Notes: generated from the sequence alone by a model not told the origin. DNA of 64,000 nucleotides from Haladaptatus litoreus (GCF_900156425.1 NZ_FTNO01000001.1:1116001-1180000); one strand, 5' to 3'. Counted from the first letter of the stretch, positions 41,112-51,578 are shown. Program-made: numbers and translations.

Positions 41112-41588
41112 TTATTCGCTCACGTCGGCAACAGTCGCCCCCGACAACTCTCGCAGTTTCCCGGGCGCAATCGGAAACACGGCTTTCGGCGTCCCCGCCG
41201 CACCCCACACCGTCTCGAATTCGGTGAGCGTCTCGTCCAGATAGACGGGCAGGTCGCTGTCGTGACAAAACGGCGGCACCCCGCCAATCGACCAGCCGAC
41301 GGTTTTCCGGATTTCGTCGGCGTCGGCCATCCCGACCTCGGTTTCGGGCACCTCGCGCAACGCCGCGAGTTTGTCCTCGCTCATTCGGTTCGCGCCGCTG
41401 GTGACGACCACGACGAGGTCGTCACCAGCACGAAAGACGAGACTACTTGCGATTTGGGCCACGTCACAGCCGATTGCATTCGCGGCGTCTTCCGCGGTTT
41501 TCGTCCCTTCCGGAAACTCGTGAACGTCCACGTCGAAGCCAAACTCGTTTTTCGCTCGGTCTTCGAACTCGCTGGCTCGTTCGTGCAT
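41112..41588 (-). CDS. YbaK/EbsC-family (Cys-tRNA(Pro) deacylase-like) protein
   Basis: 158 residues starting MHERASEFEDRAKNEFGFDVDV. The YbaK fold is seen in SLVFRAGDDLVVVVTSGANR, a Lys-like position at KLAALREVPE, and the conserved GWSIGGVPPF with the Gly-rich loop. These proteins hydrolyse mischarged tRNA or related esters. The ATG is preferred because the upstream open frame has no homology features. The function is likely translational proofreading. Confidence 0.87.
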   Translation of the reverse strand: MHERASEFEDRAKNEFGFDVDVHEFPEGTKTAEDAANAIGCDVAQIASSLVFRAGDDLVVVVTSGANRMSEDKLAALREVPETEVGMADADEIRKTVGWSIGGVPPFCHDSDLPVYLDETLTEFETVWGAAGTPKAVFPIAPGKLRELSGATVADVSE

Positions 41589-41740
41589 ACCGCTACTGGC
41601 GTGCGAACCCCCAAATCGGTGATGGTGTCGGTAATCGAAACTCGTCGGAGCCGAAAAAGTGGACAAGTAGAGAAAGTGAAGAAAGTAGAAAAGTCGGGTG
41701 TGGGTAGAAAAAGTGGAAAACGAAAGGAAGAAAACCGATT

Positions 41741-44200
41741 CTACTGCGAGTCGTCCGAACCGCTTTCGTCGTTTTGCGGTTCGACGCGGAAATCGTCAAC
41801 CGTGGCCGCAAGCGATTCTGCCTGTCGAGCGAGCGATTCCGCGCTCTGGGACACTTCGCCGAGGGACGCGGTTTGTTCTTCTGCGGCGGCCGCAACGTCC
41901 TCGGCTTCTTCGGCCGTTTGCTCTCCAATTTGACTCACGTCGTCAACCATGGCGACGACATCGGCGGTCGTTTCGGCCTGTTCGTCGGTCACATCGTTGA
42001 TTTCCTCGACGCCCACGCTCGTCTCTTCGACATTCTCCACGATTTCTTCGAGCGATTCCAGTGCCTCGTTCACAGTTACGACGCCGTCTTCGACCGCGCC
42101 GTGGGTTTCCCTGATGTCTTCGACGGTCACTTCCGCCCGCTCTCTGACGGTTTCGATGCGCTGTTCGATGTCGCCGACTGCCTCTTTCGTCTCGTTAGCG
42201 AGTTCTTTCACCTCATTTGCGACGACTTCGAAGCCCTCGGTTGAACCGTCCGCGCTCGCCGCCTCGATGTTCGCGTTCAGTGCGAGCATGTTCGTCTGGT
42301 CGGCGATAGAGCGAATCAGTTCCACCACGTCGCCGATGCGCTCGATTTCGGTTTCCAATTCCACGATGTGTTCGACGGTGGTTTCGGTTCCCGATTCGAT
42401 GGCCGCCATCTCCTCGATTGCGGCCTGCGCCGCCTCCCGACCGTCTTCACCGAGCGTTTCCGCGTGGTTGGCCGACTCGGCGACTTGGTCAGCCGAGGCC
42501 GCGATTTCTTCGATGGTCGCCGACAGTTCGCTCATTTCGCCCGCAGTGTGTTCGAGGCGTTCGGACTGCTCGACCGCCCCTTCGGACATCAACTGCGTCG
42601 ATTCGGTGACCTGCTGACTCGCTTGTTCGATTTCATCGGTGCTTGCGGTCACTTCCTGACTCGCCGCGGCGACCGTTTCCGCGAACTCGTTTACGTCGCG
42701 TATCGTCGCTTCGAGTTCGTCCATCATCTGATTGAACTCGCGGGCGATGTCGGTCATTGGTTGCGTCGGACTTTCCGTCGCCATTCGCTGCGTGAGGTCG
42801 CCATCCGCGGCCTGCCCCATCACCGCACTGAACTCGTTCGCCTTGCGCTGAAGTGCCGTGTTCAGTTGCTCGGCTTCCTGCTGTGCCGACTCTGCCCGTG
42901 CCTGCGATGCTTCCGCCTCGGCCTGTGCGTTTTCGGCTTCGGCCCGAGCGCGCTCGATGTCGGCCACCATCGCTCTGAGGTCGGTTCGCATCTCTTCGAG
43001 CGTCTCACCGAACTCGCCGGGGACTTCCTTCTCGAACACCGGCGCGTCGAACTCCTTGCGCGCGAGTGCGTCTGCTTGGTCTGCCACCGTGTTCAGGTAC
43101 TCGTGCATGGATTCGAACGACCCGAACAGGTTGCCCATCTCGTCCTCGCGTCTCGTTCGCGGCAGTTCCGCATCGAGTCGCCCGGCGGAAATCTCGTCCG
43201 CCGTTTTTGACACGGTTGCAAGCGACTGCGCGGTTCCGCGGCCGATGGAGAGTCCGACGACCACGAGCATCAGTACGGCCATCGCCACGAGAACGCCGAT
43301 GTTCTGCGTAACGTGGGTTTGGAGCGCAAATGCGGATTCGACCGGAACCTGATACAACAGCACCCAGTCCGTTCCGACGACGGGCGTGTACGCCATCACT
43401 GCCGATTTGCCGTCCGCCCCGGACATCCGTTTGATGTCGCTGTTTCCGGACAGGCCGTCCGCGATTGCGGCGCTCGCGTCGTCACCGTACCCCGACAGCA
43501 CGCGGGCGTTCTGATTGTCGAGAACCACGGTTCCCTCCCCGTCCACGACGGTCATGTCGCCCGTCGCAATCGGCGACGAGAGGGCGTGCGAACGCTCGGT
43601 CAGCGACGTCGTCATGACGACCATCCGGTTCGGGTCGCTGGTCGGCGCGACGAACGCCGTTACCGGTTCGCCGTTCTCCTCGTATGGATTCATCACTTGG
43701 ACGCCGTCCGAATCCGAGACGGATAGCGATTTGTTCGCCCACGCGGCGTCAGTCGCGGTGGGCGTCGTTCCGACCAACTCGTCCGTCGTGCTGGCGAGGA
43801 CAGTCTTGCTCTGACTATCGACGTAGTGAATCGCCCGCACGTCGTTCGGGAGGTCGATGAGTTTCCGTTCGACGAGCGCCTGTCGCTCCATATTCGTCTG
43901 ATTCGCGGACACCGATTCAGCGAGGAATCGCGTCGTCGAACGCTTCTTCGTGACCCACTTGTGCAGGGCTTCCGCCTCGCCTTTCGCGGCGTTGTTGATT
44001 TCCGTGCGATTCTCCTCCTGCACGAGTTGTTTCGTGTCGAAGTGAATGTAGAATCCGATAGACGAGATGAGAATCAGTATCGTGAACAACACCGTTCCGA
44101 ACTTTGCGGCGTAACTCCGCCGGATTCGTGCTGGAAGTACTCCCTCGATTCGACTTTGAATCCCGCGGCGGGAGCCGTCTGTGTCGTCGGCATCGGTCAT
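41741..44200 (-). CDS. Methyl-accepting chemotaxis transducer (Htr-type)
   Basis: 819 residues. Membrane helices near 36-52 and 300-325 bracket an extracellular dCache-type sensor. A HAMP region and a long coiled coil ([21 protein letters not shown]) lead to the signalling domain, with the hairpin tip [18 protein letters not shown] typical of CheA/CheW-coupling MCPs. Methylation helices with EE/QQ pairs flank it. It overlaps the upstream solute-binding protein by 4 bp, so the pair probably senses a bound ligand in the manner of BasB-BasT. Confidence 0.93.
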   Translation of the reverse strand: MTDADDTDGSRRGIQSRIEGVLPARIRRSYAAKFGTVLFTILILISSIGFYIHFDTKQLVQEENRTEINNAAKGEAEALHKWVTKKRSTTRFLAESVSANQTNMERQALVERKLIDLPNDVRAIHYVDSQSKTVLASTTDELVGTTPTATDAAWANKSLSVSDSDGVQVMNPYEENGEPVTAFVAPTSDPNRMVVMTTSLTERSHALSSPIATGDMTVVDGEGTVVLDNQNARVLSGYGDDASAAIADGLSGNSDIKRMSGADGKSAVMAYTPVVGTDWVLLYQVPVESAFALQTHVTQNIGVLVAMAVLMLVVVGLSIGRGTAQSLATVSKTADEISAGRLDAELPRTRREDEMGNLFGSFESMHEYLNTVADQADALARKEFDAPVFEKEVPGEFGETLEEMRTDLRAMVADIERARAEAENAQAEAEASQARAESAQQEAEQLNTALQRKANEFSAVMGQAADGDLTQRMATESPTQPMTDIAREFNQMMDELEATIRDVNEFAETVAAASQEVTASTDEIEQASQQVTESTQLMSEGAVEQSERLEHTAGEMSELSATIEEIAASADQVAESANHAETLGEDGREAAQAAIEEMAAIESGTETTVEHIVELETEIERIGDVVELIRSIADQTNMLALNANIEAASADGSTEGFEVVANEVKELANETKEAVGDIEQRIETVRERAEVTVEDIRETHGAVEDGVVTVNEALESLEEIVENVEETSVGVEEINDVTDEQAETTADVVAMVDDVSQIGEQTAEEAEDVAAAAEEQTASLGEVSQSAESLARQAESLAATVDDFRVEPQNDESGSDDSQ

Positions 44201-45438
44201 TGTTCCATCCTCCCTTCGAAAAAGGACGCACGCAGGAGTTCGAGTTCGGTGATTGCGCTTCCGTTCACCTGCTCGATGATATAGGCGTTGAGGGGTTCGA
44301 GATTCTTGTTCAAATCGACCGAACTCGATGCACCCTGATAGTTTACGTCCCTGCCAGCGTCGATGAGCGTGGTGGTGCGCTCGAAGTCATCGACAGAAAC
44401 CGTCTGTCCGCGTCCGCCGGAAACGGAGACGAGATTGTTGCTGATGGCGGATGCGGTCGCCTCTCCCGCCTGTTCGATTGCGAGCGCCATCAGAAACAGC
44501 CCGTCGTAGGCGTGCTGTGTGTAGGCCGCGAGCGGCGCGATGTCGTTGAGTTTCTGTTCGAGTTCGATAGCTCCGGTCGTGTTCGTCGCGGCCACCGACG
44601 CGCTGTACATGCCGTCCATGTGCGGCGGAATTTCGTCCAGAAGGAGTCCTTCGCTAAGCACGTACTCGCCATCGTACGAACTCTCGGTGAGAGCTTCGAG
44701 AACCGTCGTATTTCCGGGTTCGCTGGCGAATGCGACTACGTCCGCGCCGGACTCTTCGATTTGCCTGATTTCCCCCGAGTACGTTTCTCGACCCGTCGGG
44801 AACGGAACGGATGCGACCACGTCACCGGAAACGTTGGCTTCGATAGTGTCCGCGAGTCCCGCGCCGAAACTGTTGTCCACGTACACAGTGGCGACGTTTT
44901 CGGCGCCGACGTAGCGGTCACTGTTGAGTACTTTCGCCATCACGAGCGCCTGCTGGATGTCGTTGGCGGCGGTGCGTCCGAAGAATTTCGTGCCGTTCGA
45001 CAGTCCCGCCGTCACAAGTGCCGGATGTGTACTCGACGGACTCACCGCGAAGATGTCTTCGTTCGGCAGTTCTTCCGCGAGAACCATCGAAATGTCGGTG
45101 ACGACCGGGCCGACGAATCCGACGGCACCCGCCTCAGAAAGCGTTTCCAGTGCTGTTTTCGCCTGTTCCGGGTCGAGCGCGGTGTCTTCGACCGTGAGTT
45201 CGATTTCGCGGCCGAGTGGCCCACCCGCCTGATTCACGTCGGCGGCCGCCTGTTCGACCGCCCGTCGATGGTGTTCGGCGACAGTTCCGAGAAAGCCCTC
45301 GGCCGAAAGCGGAAGCACCGCGCCGAGTTGAATCGGCGAACGGCCGAGTTTCCCACCCAGACAACCGGCGAGCGCGCCGGTTGCTGGAAGCGTGCTGGCG
45401 AGACGGAGATATAATCGCCTCGACACATCAGTATTCAT
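44197..45438 (-). CDS. Periplasmic-binding-type lipoprotein partner of the chemotaxis transducer
   Basis: 413 residues with Tat-like signal [20 protein letters not shown] ending in a lipobox. The mature part is a type 1 periplasmic-binding fold of the LivJ class: [48 protein letters not shown] and YVDNSFGAG. Members bind branched-chain amino acids or similar. No permease genes lie nearby; instead the stop overlaps the transducer start (ATGA), so its job is probably signalling rather than transport. Confidence 0.9.
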   Translation of the reverse strand: MNTDVSRRLYLRLASTLPATGALAGCLGGKLGRSPIQLGAVLPLSAEGFLGTVAEHHRRAVEQAAADVNQAGGPLGREIELTVEDTALDPEQAKTALETLSEAGAVGFVGPVVTDISMVLAEELPNEDIFAVSPSSTHPALVTAGLSNGTKFFGRTAANDIQQALVMAKVLNSDRYVGAENVATVYVDNSFGAGLADTIEANVSGDVVASVPFPTGRETYSGEIRQIEESGADVVAFASEPGNTTVLEALTESSYDGEYVLSEGLLLDEIPPHMDGMYSASVAATNTTGAIELEQKLNDIAPLAAYTQHAYDGLFLMALAIEQAGEATASAISNNLVSVSGGRGQTVSVDDFERTTTLIDAGRDVNYQGASSSVDLNKNLEPLNAYIIEQVNGSAITELELLRASFFEGRMEQ

Positions 45439-45610
45439 ATATGCACAAGAGTCGCAAATCGAGGATAATCCTTTCGATTCACATATCAGTCGTGATAATT
45501 GGCGGGATATTTATTAACATTCTAATACCGAAACGATGCAACGAACAAAAGTTGTAACGAGATGGGAATGATAGTCAGTCACAAACTGGCCCCCCGGCGA
45601 AGTCGTGCGA

Positions 45611-45916
45611 TTATCTGCCGGAACCCGCGTCGCCTGTGGTTTCGATTCGGGATTCGTACTTCGAAATCGCTTCGTTCAACGCGTCGCTTGCGTCGATGTC
45701 TACCGATTCGGCGAGCGAAAGCAGGGCAAACAATGTATCACCGATTTCGTCTTCGTTGACTGAAATCGACTCCGGCGTCGCGCCGTAGTCGGTCGATTCA
45801 TTCGCGTCTTTCGCCAGTTCGCCGACTTCGGCCGTGAGGTCGAGCAGTCGGTACGCAGGCGGCGCATCCATGTCGTGTTCCGCGAGGAAGTTCGCGACGG
45901 TCTGCTGTTCTTTCAT
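45611..45916 (-). CDS. MazG-like nucleotide pyrophosphohydrolase
   Basis: 101 residues starting MKEQQTVANFLAEHDMDAPPA. The motifs TAEVGELAKDAN and DEIGDTLFALLSLAE give the Glu/Asp ligands of the all-alpha NTP pyrophosphatase fold (MazG). It is short, like single-domain house-cleaning enzymes that hydrolyse non-canonical NTPs. The ATG is used because the upstream frame lies in the divergent YjbQ gene. It is divergent from the YjbQ gene, with 52 bp between starts. Confidence 0.88.
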   Translation of the reverse strand: MKEQQTVANFLAEHDMDAPPAYRLLDLTAEVGELAKDANESTDYGATPESISVNEDEIGDTLFALLSLAESVDIDASDALNEAISKYESRIETTGDAGSGR

Positions 45917-45968
45917 AGGTCTTACCTTTCGAGGTGATGGTTTAGAACCCACGGGTCGAAGTGAAAGC

Positions 45969-46343
45969 ATGGAGTTCGAAGTCAGCACCTCGGAGCGAGT
46001 GGCCGTCGTAGATATTACTGAACAGGTAGAACGGCGTGTTTTTTCGGACGCCGAAATCTGCACCGTTTTCGTCCCGCACACGACGGCAGGCGTGGTCGTG
46101 AACGAGAACGAATCCCGATTGCGTTCCGACCTCGAAACCGCGCTTTCCGCGCTCGTTCCGGAAGACGACGGCTACCGACACGACGAAATCGACGACAACG
46201 CGGACGCTCACTTACGCTCGATGCTTCTCGGTTCCAGCGTCACGATTCCCGTTTCGGATGGCGACCTCGCACTCGGCACGTGGCAGTCAATTCTGTTCGT
46301 GGACTGCGACGGCCCGCGAACGCGCCGGGTTATCGTCAGATAA
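45969..46343 (+). CDS. YjbQ-family protein
   Basis: 124 residues starting MEFEVSTSERVAVVDIT. The conserved FVPHTTAGVVVNENE and HLRSMLLGSSVTIPV, plus GTWQSILFVDCDGPR, identify the YjbQ/UPF0047 family (secondary thiamine-phosphate synthase activity reported for some members). It is complete in length. The last 8 bp overlap the convergent zinc-finger protein gene. Confidence 0.92.
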   Translation: MEFEVSTSERVAVVDITEQVERRVFSDAEICTVFVPHTTAGVVVNENESRLRSDLETALSALVPEDDGYRHDEIDDNADAHLRSMLLGSSVTIPVSDGDLALGTWQSILFVDCDGPRTRRVIVR

Positions 46344-46635
46344 GTCGCGCGCCGCAGTTCCTACATTCGACTTTCTTTTTCCCGGTGGCGGTTCGCTCCA
46401 CGGAGAGCGAACCGCCGGAACTACACTCCGGACAGACGCTCTTTCCGGTTTCGCTGGCTTGATGTTGCGCCATCCACCGCAGGTTCTTTTCGGCGTGATG
46501 GAGGCGATTTTTCGTCGTTTCGAGTTCGTCGCGGAGGGCTTCGACTTGTGCTTGGAGGTCGTCTTCCCGTGACTCGTCGGTAGTCTGTTGGTCGTCCGAG
46601 GTGCTCGTCGTGGTTTCCGATTCGTTTGCCGTCAT
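46336..46635 (-). CDS. Small coiled-coil zinc-ribbon protein
   Basis: 99 residues: an acidic Thr/Ser/Gln-rich N terminus (ESETTTSTSDDQQTTDES), a coiled coil (LQAQVEALRDELETTKNRLHHAEKNLRW), and a zinc ribbon of CPEC and CRNC. It probably binds a partner through the coiled coil; no function is known. The coding end overlaps the convergent YjbQ gene. Confidence 0.75.
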   Translation of the reverse strand: MTANESETTTSTSDDQQTTDESREDDLQAQVEALRDELETTKNRLHHAEKNLRWMAQHQASETGKSVCPECSSGGSLSVERTATGKKKVECRNCGARLI

Positions 46636-46744
46636 TGCTATCTATCCTTGTTTCGTGCTATCTCTACTCACTCTCGGGAAGAACAAAAGCTTGTGGGCAA
46701 AAATTGCGGATGTTACCGCGTGAAAATATGAATCCGAAAACGAG

Positions 46745-48343
46745 TTAGTCCGCCTTCGTCGGGTCGGAACCACGACCGGAGCCGAGTCGGTCGATTGCAC
46801 TCTCGAAGTCGCTTTCGTCCTCGGTGATGGCGTCCCATGCTTCGAGGCCGCGTTCCTCGCGGGTTCCTTCGACCGTGTTGTCGAGGAAGAACGCGACGAA
46901 ACCGCCGACCGCCATCCCGGTTCCGAGGATGACGTACAGCGTGTTCGCAACGAGGTCGGTGCCCAAGGCCGGGCCGAGCACCGCGACGTTCGCCAACCCC
47001 TGTTGGAACAGTTCCGCACCGGACTGTTCCGCAGTGCCGAGGCCGCCAATGTAGGCCGGAATTGCGAGTCCCGCGAACATGGCGAAACCGACGATGAACA
47101 GGTTGCGCTGCGAGTCCAAGTCGACGTACTTCAGGTTCGATAGCCCGACTGCGGCGATTTGGCCGAACATGGCGATGAACAACCCACCGACGATTGGACT
47201 CGGAATCGTCGCGACGAGTTGACCGAAGTAACCGACGAAACCGACGACGAGCATCAAGACGGCCCCAATCTGAACGACGTAGCGCGAGGCCACGCCAGTC
47301 AATCCGATTGCCCCGATGTTCTCCGAATACGAGGTCGAACCGTTTCCGGTGCCCATGATTCCGGCGAAAACGCTGGCGACACCCTCCATTCCGATGCCGT
47401 GGTCGATTCGTTTTCTGCTCGGCGCGCCGACGCCCGACAGTCGGGCGACGGCGTGGTAGTCGCCGAAACTCTCAATCATCGACGCGACGACGCCAGCGAA
47501 CATCCCGATGATGTACGGAAGCGTAAAGCGCGGCATCCCCCATTGGAGGGGCATCACGGGTTGAATCGGGTCGGCGCTCGCCACCTGTCCGAGTGCGACG
47601 TGGCCCGGCGTTCCGGGTGCGTAGAATCCCGTCACCGACAGAATCGCGGCGATGAGCCACGCGGAAACCACGCCGAGGAGAACCGGAAACAGCCGAAATG
47701 CGCGGTGGTTGTCGAGATACTGCGAGAAGAGGACGATGAGGCCGACCGTCAGCCCGACGAGCCACCAGTTCTGATTGGTCGCCGTAATCTGCGGGACGTT
47801 GAACAGCGACAGGCCGATGAGTGCGATGGTCGGCGCGATGACGACCGGCGAGAGATACTTTTTCAGTCGCCCCATCAACCCCAGATAGCCAACCAGCACT
47901 TCGACGGCCGCCGCCGCGATGACCGCCCCCTGTAGTTCGAGCAGGGTGACGCGCCATCCGCCGCCGATCACGCCGATAATCGCCAACGCGGGTGCGAGCA
48001 TCGAAAACGTCGCGCCCTGTACGATTGGATACCGATTGCCGACCGTCGTTTGGGCCAGCGTGGCGAGTCCGGAGACGACGAAGAAGGTGCCGACGAACTG
48101 CGCCGTTTGGTCTGCGGGCATCTCCATCGCACCCGCGAGCGCCAGCGGAACCGCGATGTTCGCGCCGATCATCGTGAGGTAATGCTGGAACCCTAGCAGA
48201 ACCGACTCCCCGGTTGGCGGTTTATCCTCGATGCCATACTCCACGAACGACGCTTCTTCGAGTGCCCCGTCTTCCGATGCCCTCTCTTTCACGCTGTTCG
48301 CGTCCGCAGACTGCCCATTCGTGTCATCTGTCGTTCCTGTCAT
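46745..48343 (-). CDS. NCS2-family uracil/xanthine permease
   Basis: 532 residues, about twelve membrane helices, with GFQHYLTMIGANIAVPLALAGA and VVSGLATLAQTTVGNRYPIVQG as NCS2 features and SYSENIGAIGLTGVASR near the conserved substrate loop. The family co-transports uracil or xanthine with cations. Both termini are acidic and long, haloarchaea-like. The PfkB kinase gene lies 77 bp upstream on the same strand, and a shared transcript is possible. Confidence 0.9.
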   Translation of the reverse strand: MTGTTDDTNGQSADANSVKERASEDGALEEASFVEYGIEDKPPTGESVLLGFQHYLTMIGANIAVPLALAGAMEMPADQTAQFVGTFFVVSGLATLAQTTVGNRYPIVQGATFSMLAPALAIIGVIGGGWRVTLLELQGAVIAAAAVEVLVGYLGLMGRLKKYLSPVVIAPTIALIGLSLFNVPQITATNQNWWLVGLTVGLIVLFSQYLDNHRAFRLFPVLLGVVSAWLIAAILSVTGFYAPGTPGHVALGQVASADPIQPVMPLQWGMPRFTLPYIIGMFAGVVASMIESFGDYHAVARLSGVGAPSRKRIDHGIGMEGVASVFAGIMGTGNGSTSYSENIGAIGLTGVASRYVVQIGAVLMLVVGFVGYFGQLVATIPSPIVGGLFIAMFGQIAAVGLSNLKYVDLDSQRNLFIVGFAMFAGLAIPAYIGGLGTAEQSGAELFQQGLANVAVLGPALGTDLVANTLYVILGTGMAVGGFVAFFLDNTVEGTREERGLEAWDAITEDESDFESAIDRLGSGRGSDPTKAD

Positions 48344-48420
48344 GCCTTCTCAGTCGCGGTCTGTTGTTCGGATTCCTCGTAATCGGCATAAAAGTGCCGT
48401 TACGAACTCCGCAGGAAAAG

Positions 48421-49380
48421 TTACGATTTTCGAAGTCGGGTGACGGATGGCCGGTTCGGCAGTGCCGTCATCGCCCCCGATTCGGTGGTCGTTAGGGCGG
48501 CGACGGCGTTGGCGAACGCGAGCACTTCCGAGAGCGGTTCGTCTTCGGCGAGCGCCGCCAGTGCGCCAGCGGTGAACGCATCTCCCGCACCCGTTGTGTC
48601 CGCCACGGACACGTCGTAGCCGGAGTGGCTCAGCGAGTTCTCGCCCCACGGCGCGTCCTCGGTCGCGTGAGCATGGGCACCGTCCTCGCCGAGCGTGAGC
48701 AAGCAGGTGTGTGGCCCGGCCTCGCACACATCGACCGCGAGGCTGATCGGGTCTTCCGCATCGAATCCGGCCATGTTGAGGTCTTCCGGAGTCGCCTTCA
48801 CCACATCCGAGAGACTAAGCATCTGGTCAACCATGTCGAGATACCCGTTTTCCGGCCACAGTTCGGGACGAGCGTTCGGGTCGAACACGACCGAACAACC
48901 CGCCTTTTTCGCGCGTTCCGCGAGGTCGAGCGTGGCCCGACGACCCGGGTTGGAGGCCAGCATGACGCCACCGACGTACACCCATTCGAGGTCAGCCAGC
49001 ACGTCGTCTTCCACGCCACCGGGGCGGAGTTGCGTGTCCGCGGTTCCGTCGCGGTAGAAGCTAAACTCTCGGTCGCCGGTTTCGTCGTGGGTGACGAACG
49101 CCAGCGTCGTCTTCGCGTCGGGGTCGCGTTCCACGAATCTGTCTGGGAGGGTTTCTGCCAGCGTGTGAACAAGAAAATCACCAAACGGGTCGTCTGCGAT
49201 GCGAGTCCAGAACCACGGCGTTTCGTCCAGTTTGGAGAGCGCGACTGCGACGTTCGCAGGTGCCCCGCCCGGCCTGCGGTCGAAGGAGGAGACGTCGGAG
49301 AGCGCGCCGGGCTGTTCCGGGAGGAAGTCCACAAGCGTTTCCCCGGAGACGAGGATTCGCGGCTTCGGTGTTTCCGTCAT
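48421..49380 (-). CDS. PfkB-family sugar kinase
   Basis: 319 residues. The N-terminal RRPGGAPANVAVALSKL is the PfkB signature 1 and DTTGAGDAFTAGALA near the C terminus is signature 2, with the catalytic Asp in GAGDAF. The family phosphorylates fructose, 2-keto-3-deoxygluconate, nucleosides and similar sugars; the substrate here cannot be read from sequence, though fructokinase-like proteins have the same N-terminal look. It is followed by the NCS2 permease on the same strand. Confidence 0.88.
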   Translation of the reverse strand: MTETPKPRILVSGETLVDFLPEQPGALSDVSSFDRRPGGAPANVAVALSKLDETPWFWTRIADDPFGDFLVHTLAETLPDRFVERDPDAKTTLAFVTHDETGDREFSFYRDGTADTQLRPGGVEDDVLADLEWVYVGGVMLASNPGRRATLDLAERAKKAGCSVVFDPNARPELWPENGYLDMVDQMLSLSDVVKATPEDLNMAGFDAEDPISLAVDVCEAGPHTCLLTLGEDGAHAHATEDAPWGENSLSHSGYDVSVADTTGAGDAFTAGALAALAEDEPLSEVLAFANAVAALTTTESGAMTALPNRPSVTRLRKS

Positions 49381-49500
49381 GGTTTCTCGTGAGAAGTCCA
49401 GCAGGAAAGGGTTTGCTTACTCGATGTGGTTTGTCGCGTGAGAGAGAGTGTTATTCGAGGAGGCTGTTTCTGGGACGGTGAAATTTCGGTCGAAATAGTA

Positions 49501-49626
49501 GGCGGGCAGGCCAGCGGCCTGCCCGCCCAAGCAGACACCGATTTTTTCGTGAACATTCGTCGGCGCGAGCCGATGGCCGACCAATCGTTCCGCGGGCGAG
49601 TGCGGTGCACTCGCCCGCCTGCTTGG
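49501..49626. repeat. Nested inverted-repeat element with two strong hairpins
   Basis: A perfect 12-bp-arm hairpin (GGCGGGCAGGCC, loop AGC, GGCCTGCCCGCC; 49501-49527) is followed about 65 bp later by a second (GCGGGCGAGTGC, loop GGT, GCACTCGCCCGC; 49592-49618). The outer words ccaagcag (49528-49535) and ctgcttgg (49619-49626) are also complementary. It is not a standard archaeal terminator. It lies between convergent-free gene ends and may be a mobile-element remnant or a bidirectional processing structure. Confidence 0.55.
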
Positions 49627-49673
49627 TGAGAATACGCAATATCGAAACGAAAAGTAAACCGTCTGCTCGCGTC

Positions 49674-50444
49674 TCAGAGCAGTTTATCGAGATACGTCTT
49701 GCTCGTCTCGATGTAGCCGTACTCGAGGGTGAACACCTCAAGCGAGAGCGTTCCGCCCCAATCGTCCGGCAACGCCGCGAAAATATCGCGGAAGTCGATG
49801 GTTCCCGCCCCGAACGGGAGATGTTCGTCTTTCGCCAGTCGTGTGTCGTTCAGGTGGAAGTGTGAAATTCGGTCGCTATGCTCGCCGACGAAGGAAGCCA
49901 TCCCACCCGAATCCAATCCGTCGATTCGCGCGTGGCCTGTATCGAGGGTCATCGAAGCGTCCGTCTCGTCGAAAATTCGGTCGAAATCGTGGATAGAAAA
50001 CCACCCGCTGGGGATGTTCTCGACGCAGATTTCGAAGCCGAGATCGGCCGCGAACTCGTCTATTTCCCGCACCGACTGAAGGATATTCGACCCGACGGTT
50101 TCCACGTCCCACGCGGGCTTCCACGCCCTCGAACTGGCGTGGAGAACGCCTTTGTTCGCGCCGAACGCGCTCGCGGTTTCGACGGCGGCGCGAACTTCTC
50201 GAATCGCACCTTCCCGAACGTGTTCGAAGGGGGAACCGATGTCGAGCGCGAATGGAAGATGAACTGCGAGGCCGATGTCGCACTCCTCTGCACGCACCCG
50301 AACAGCATCCGAGTCGAGATGCTGGCGCTCGGTCGCACCGTCCATCATCAGTTCCACGTAGTCAAATCCGAGGTCATCCGCGATTTCGAACGCCTCCTCG
50401 TACTCCATCCCGATTTGCGTGACGAATCCCGTCTTCGCGTCCAT
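49674..50444 (-). CDS. Sugar-phosphate isomerase/epimerase (AP endonuclease 2 fold)
   Basis: 256 residues. The TIM-barrel pattern of the xylose-isomerase-like family is seen: VTQIGMEYEEAFEIADDLGFDYVELMMDG, HLPFALDIGSP, KGVLHASSRA, ICVENIPSGWFSI, TLDTGHARIDG and FHLNDTRLAKDEHLPFGAGTIDF, with the Glu, Asp and His metal ligands in their usual places. Complete in length. Its position near the PfkB kinase suggests a sugar or inositol pathway, but the substrate is not determinable. Confidence 0.85.
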   Translation of the reverse strand: MDAKTGFVTQIGMEYEEAFEIADDLGFDYVELMMDGATERQHLDSDAVRVRAEECDIGLAVHLPFALDIGSPFEHVREGAIREVRAAVETASAFGANKGVLHASSRAWKPAWDVETVGSNILQSVREIDEFAADLGFEICVENIPSGWFSIHDFDRIFDETDASMTLDTGHARIDGLDSGGMASFVGEHSDRISHFHLNDTRLAKDEHLPFGAGTIDFRDIFAALPDDWGGTLSLEVFTLEYGYIETSKTYLDKLL

Positions 50445-50501
50445 ATCCGTCGCTCGTCCGGCGAAAAGTTAGCTTTGGCGGGGCGAGCGAAATTATTCGG
50501 A

Positions 50502-51380
50502 TTACCCCGTCTGATTCGACTGATTGCCGCCAGTCAACGAGATGCTCGCCGTCTGATTACTGTCGAAGGCGTACACACCGTGCGAGTACGTTCCCGGTTC
50601 GCTCGGGAGCGTCCCCGAACTGACTTCGAAGGTCACTGTCCGTGATTCGTTCGCACCGAGCGTCACGGTTTGTCGTTGAGCGGTGATACCCTCGGCCCGA
50701 TACTGCAGTTCCTCGGTGCCAGTTCTGTTGCCGGGATTTCGAACGGTCGCCGAGACGTTGAACGACTGGCCGACCGGAACGGTTTCCGGCGCCCCGAGGT
50801 TCGTCACCTCGAACGGACTCTCCACCGGTCCTGCGATGGCGCGACCCGGTGGAACGGTGGGACTGCCGACGTTCGTACTGACGTTCGTCTCGGTGAACGC
50901 GACGCCGTTGGTTTCGACCGACAGCAATCCGGCGGCAATCCGAGCGTTCGAAACGGCCGACGGTGCCGCGAGTCTCCCGTCTTCGAGGGCTTGTCGCGTC
51001 CTGTTCGCCTCGGATGGAGTCACGTTATCTCCCAGTGCGATTCGTGTGTTCGTCACGACTGCGGTGGTTCCGTCTGCCGTCACCGCACCGCGCTTCACGA
51101 ACAGCGCCAGCGTCCCGTTTCGGAGCGTCAGCAAGCCCTCTTCGATGTGGAGCGGAACACCAGCGAGCGAGACAGTCTCGTTTTCGACCAGTGCGGGTTC
51201 GGAGGTCGCATTGGTTTGTTGTGACTGATTGGCTTGCTGTGATTGTTGTTGACCTGTCTGTTGGCCTACCTGCTGTAGTTGCGACGACTGTGTCCCGTCA
51301 GTCGCCTGTGCGACACCGGCCATCGGCGCGACGACGAGTGTGACCACCACGAAGACGAGGCCGAATCGAAATCCCTGCAT
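50502..51380 (-). CDS. Secreted protein with CARDB-like domain
   Basis: 292 residues. A Sec-type signal (FRFGLVFVVVTLVVAPMAGVAQA) is followed by a Gln/Asn-rich tract (QQTGQQQSQQANQSQQTN). The middle region is not recognised. The C-terminal 100 residues (VTNLGAPETVPVGQSFNVSATVRNPGNR ... YSHGVYAFDSNQTASI) form an Ig-like CARDB domain, with several N-glycosylation sequons. It is probably a surface or cell-wall adhesive protein. The end of the gene is 57 bp from the isomerase start on the same strand. Confidence 0.78.
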   Translation of the reverse strand: MQGFRFGLVFVVVTLVVAPMAGVAQATDGTQSSQLQQVGQQTGQQQSQQANQSQQTNATSEPALVENETVSLAGVPLHIEEGLLTLRNGTLALFVKRGAVTADGTTAVVTNTRIALGDNVTPSEANRTRQALEDGRLAAPSAVSNARIAAGLLSVETNGVAFTETNVSTNVGSPTVPPGRAIAGPVESPFEVTNLGAPETVPVGQSFNVSATVRNPGNRTGTEELQYRAEGITAQRQTVTLGANESRTVTFEVSSGTLPSEPGTYSHGVYAFDSNQTASISLTGGNQSNQTG

Positions 51381-51578
51381 TGTGCGCGTTCTACTTCGGT
51401 CGGTGCGTTAAACCGTCCAGACCGTTCGCGGCGTTCGTCGGTAGTAAATGTTTAATTTCTCAACAACACTGCTGATTACTACTCCGGCAGGGAGAACAAC
51501 TGACCGATTACTTCGTGAACAGTCTATAACAGTCGATAATGATTATTCGGTTGCACTGGTCGAACAACGGGGACGAAG

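Noticed and set aside
44104..45414. Plus-strand frame opposite the solute-binding lipoprotein
   Set aside because: It is Arg/Val-rich antisense translation; the minus strand has a lipobox and binding-protein motifs.
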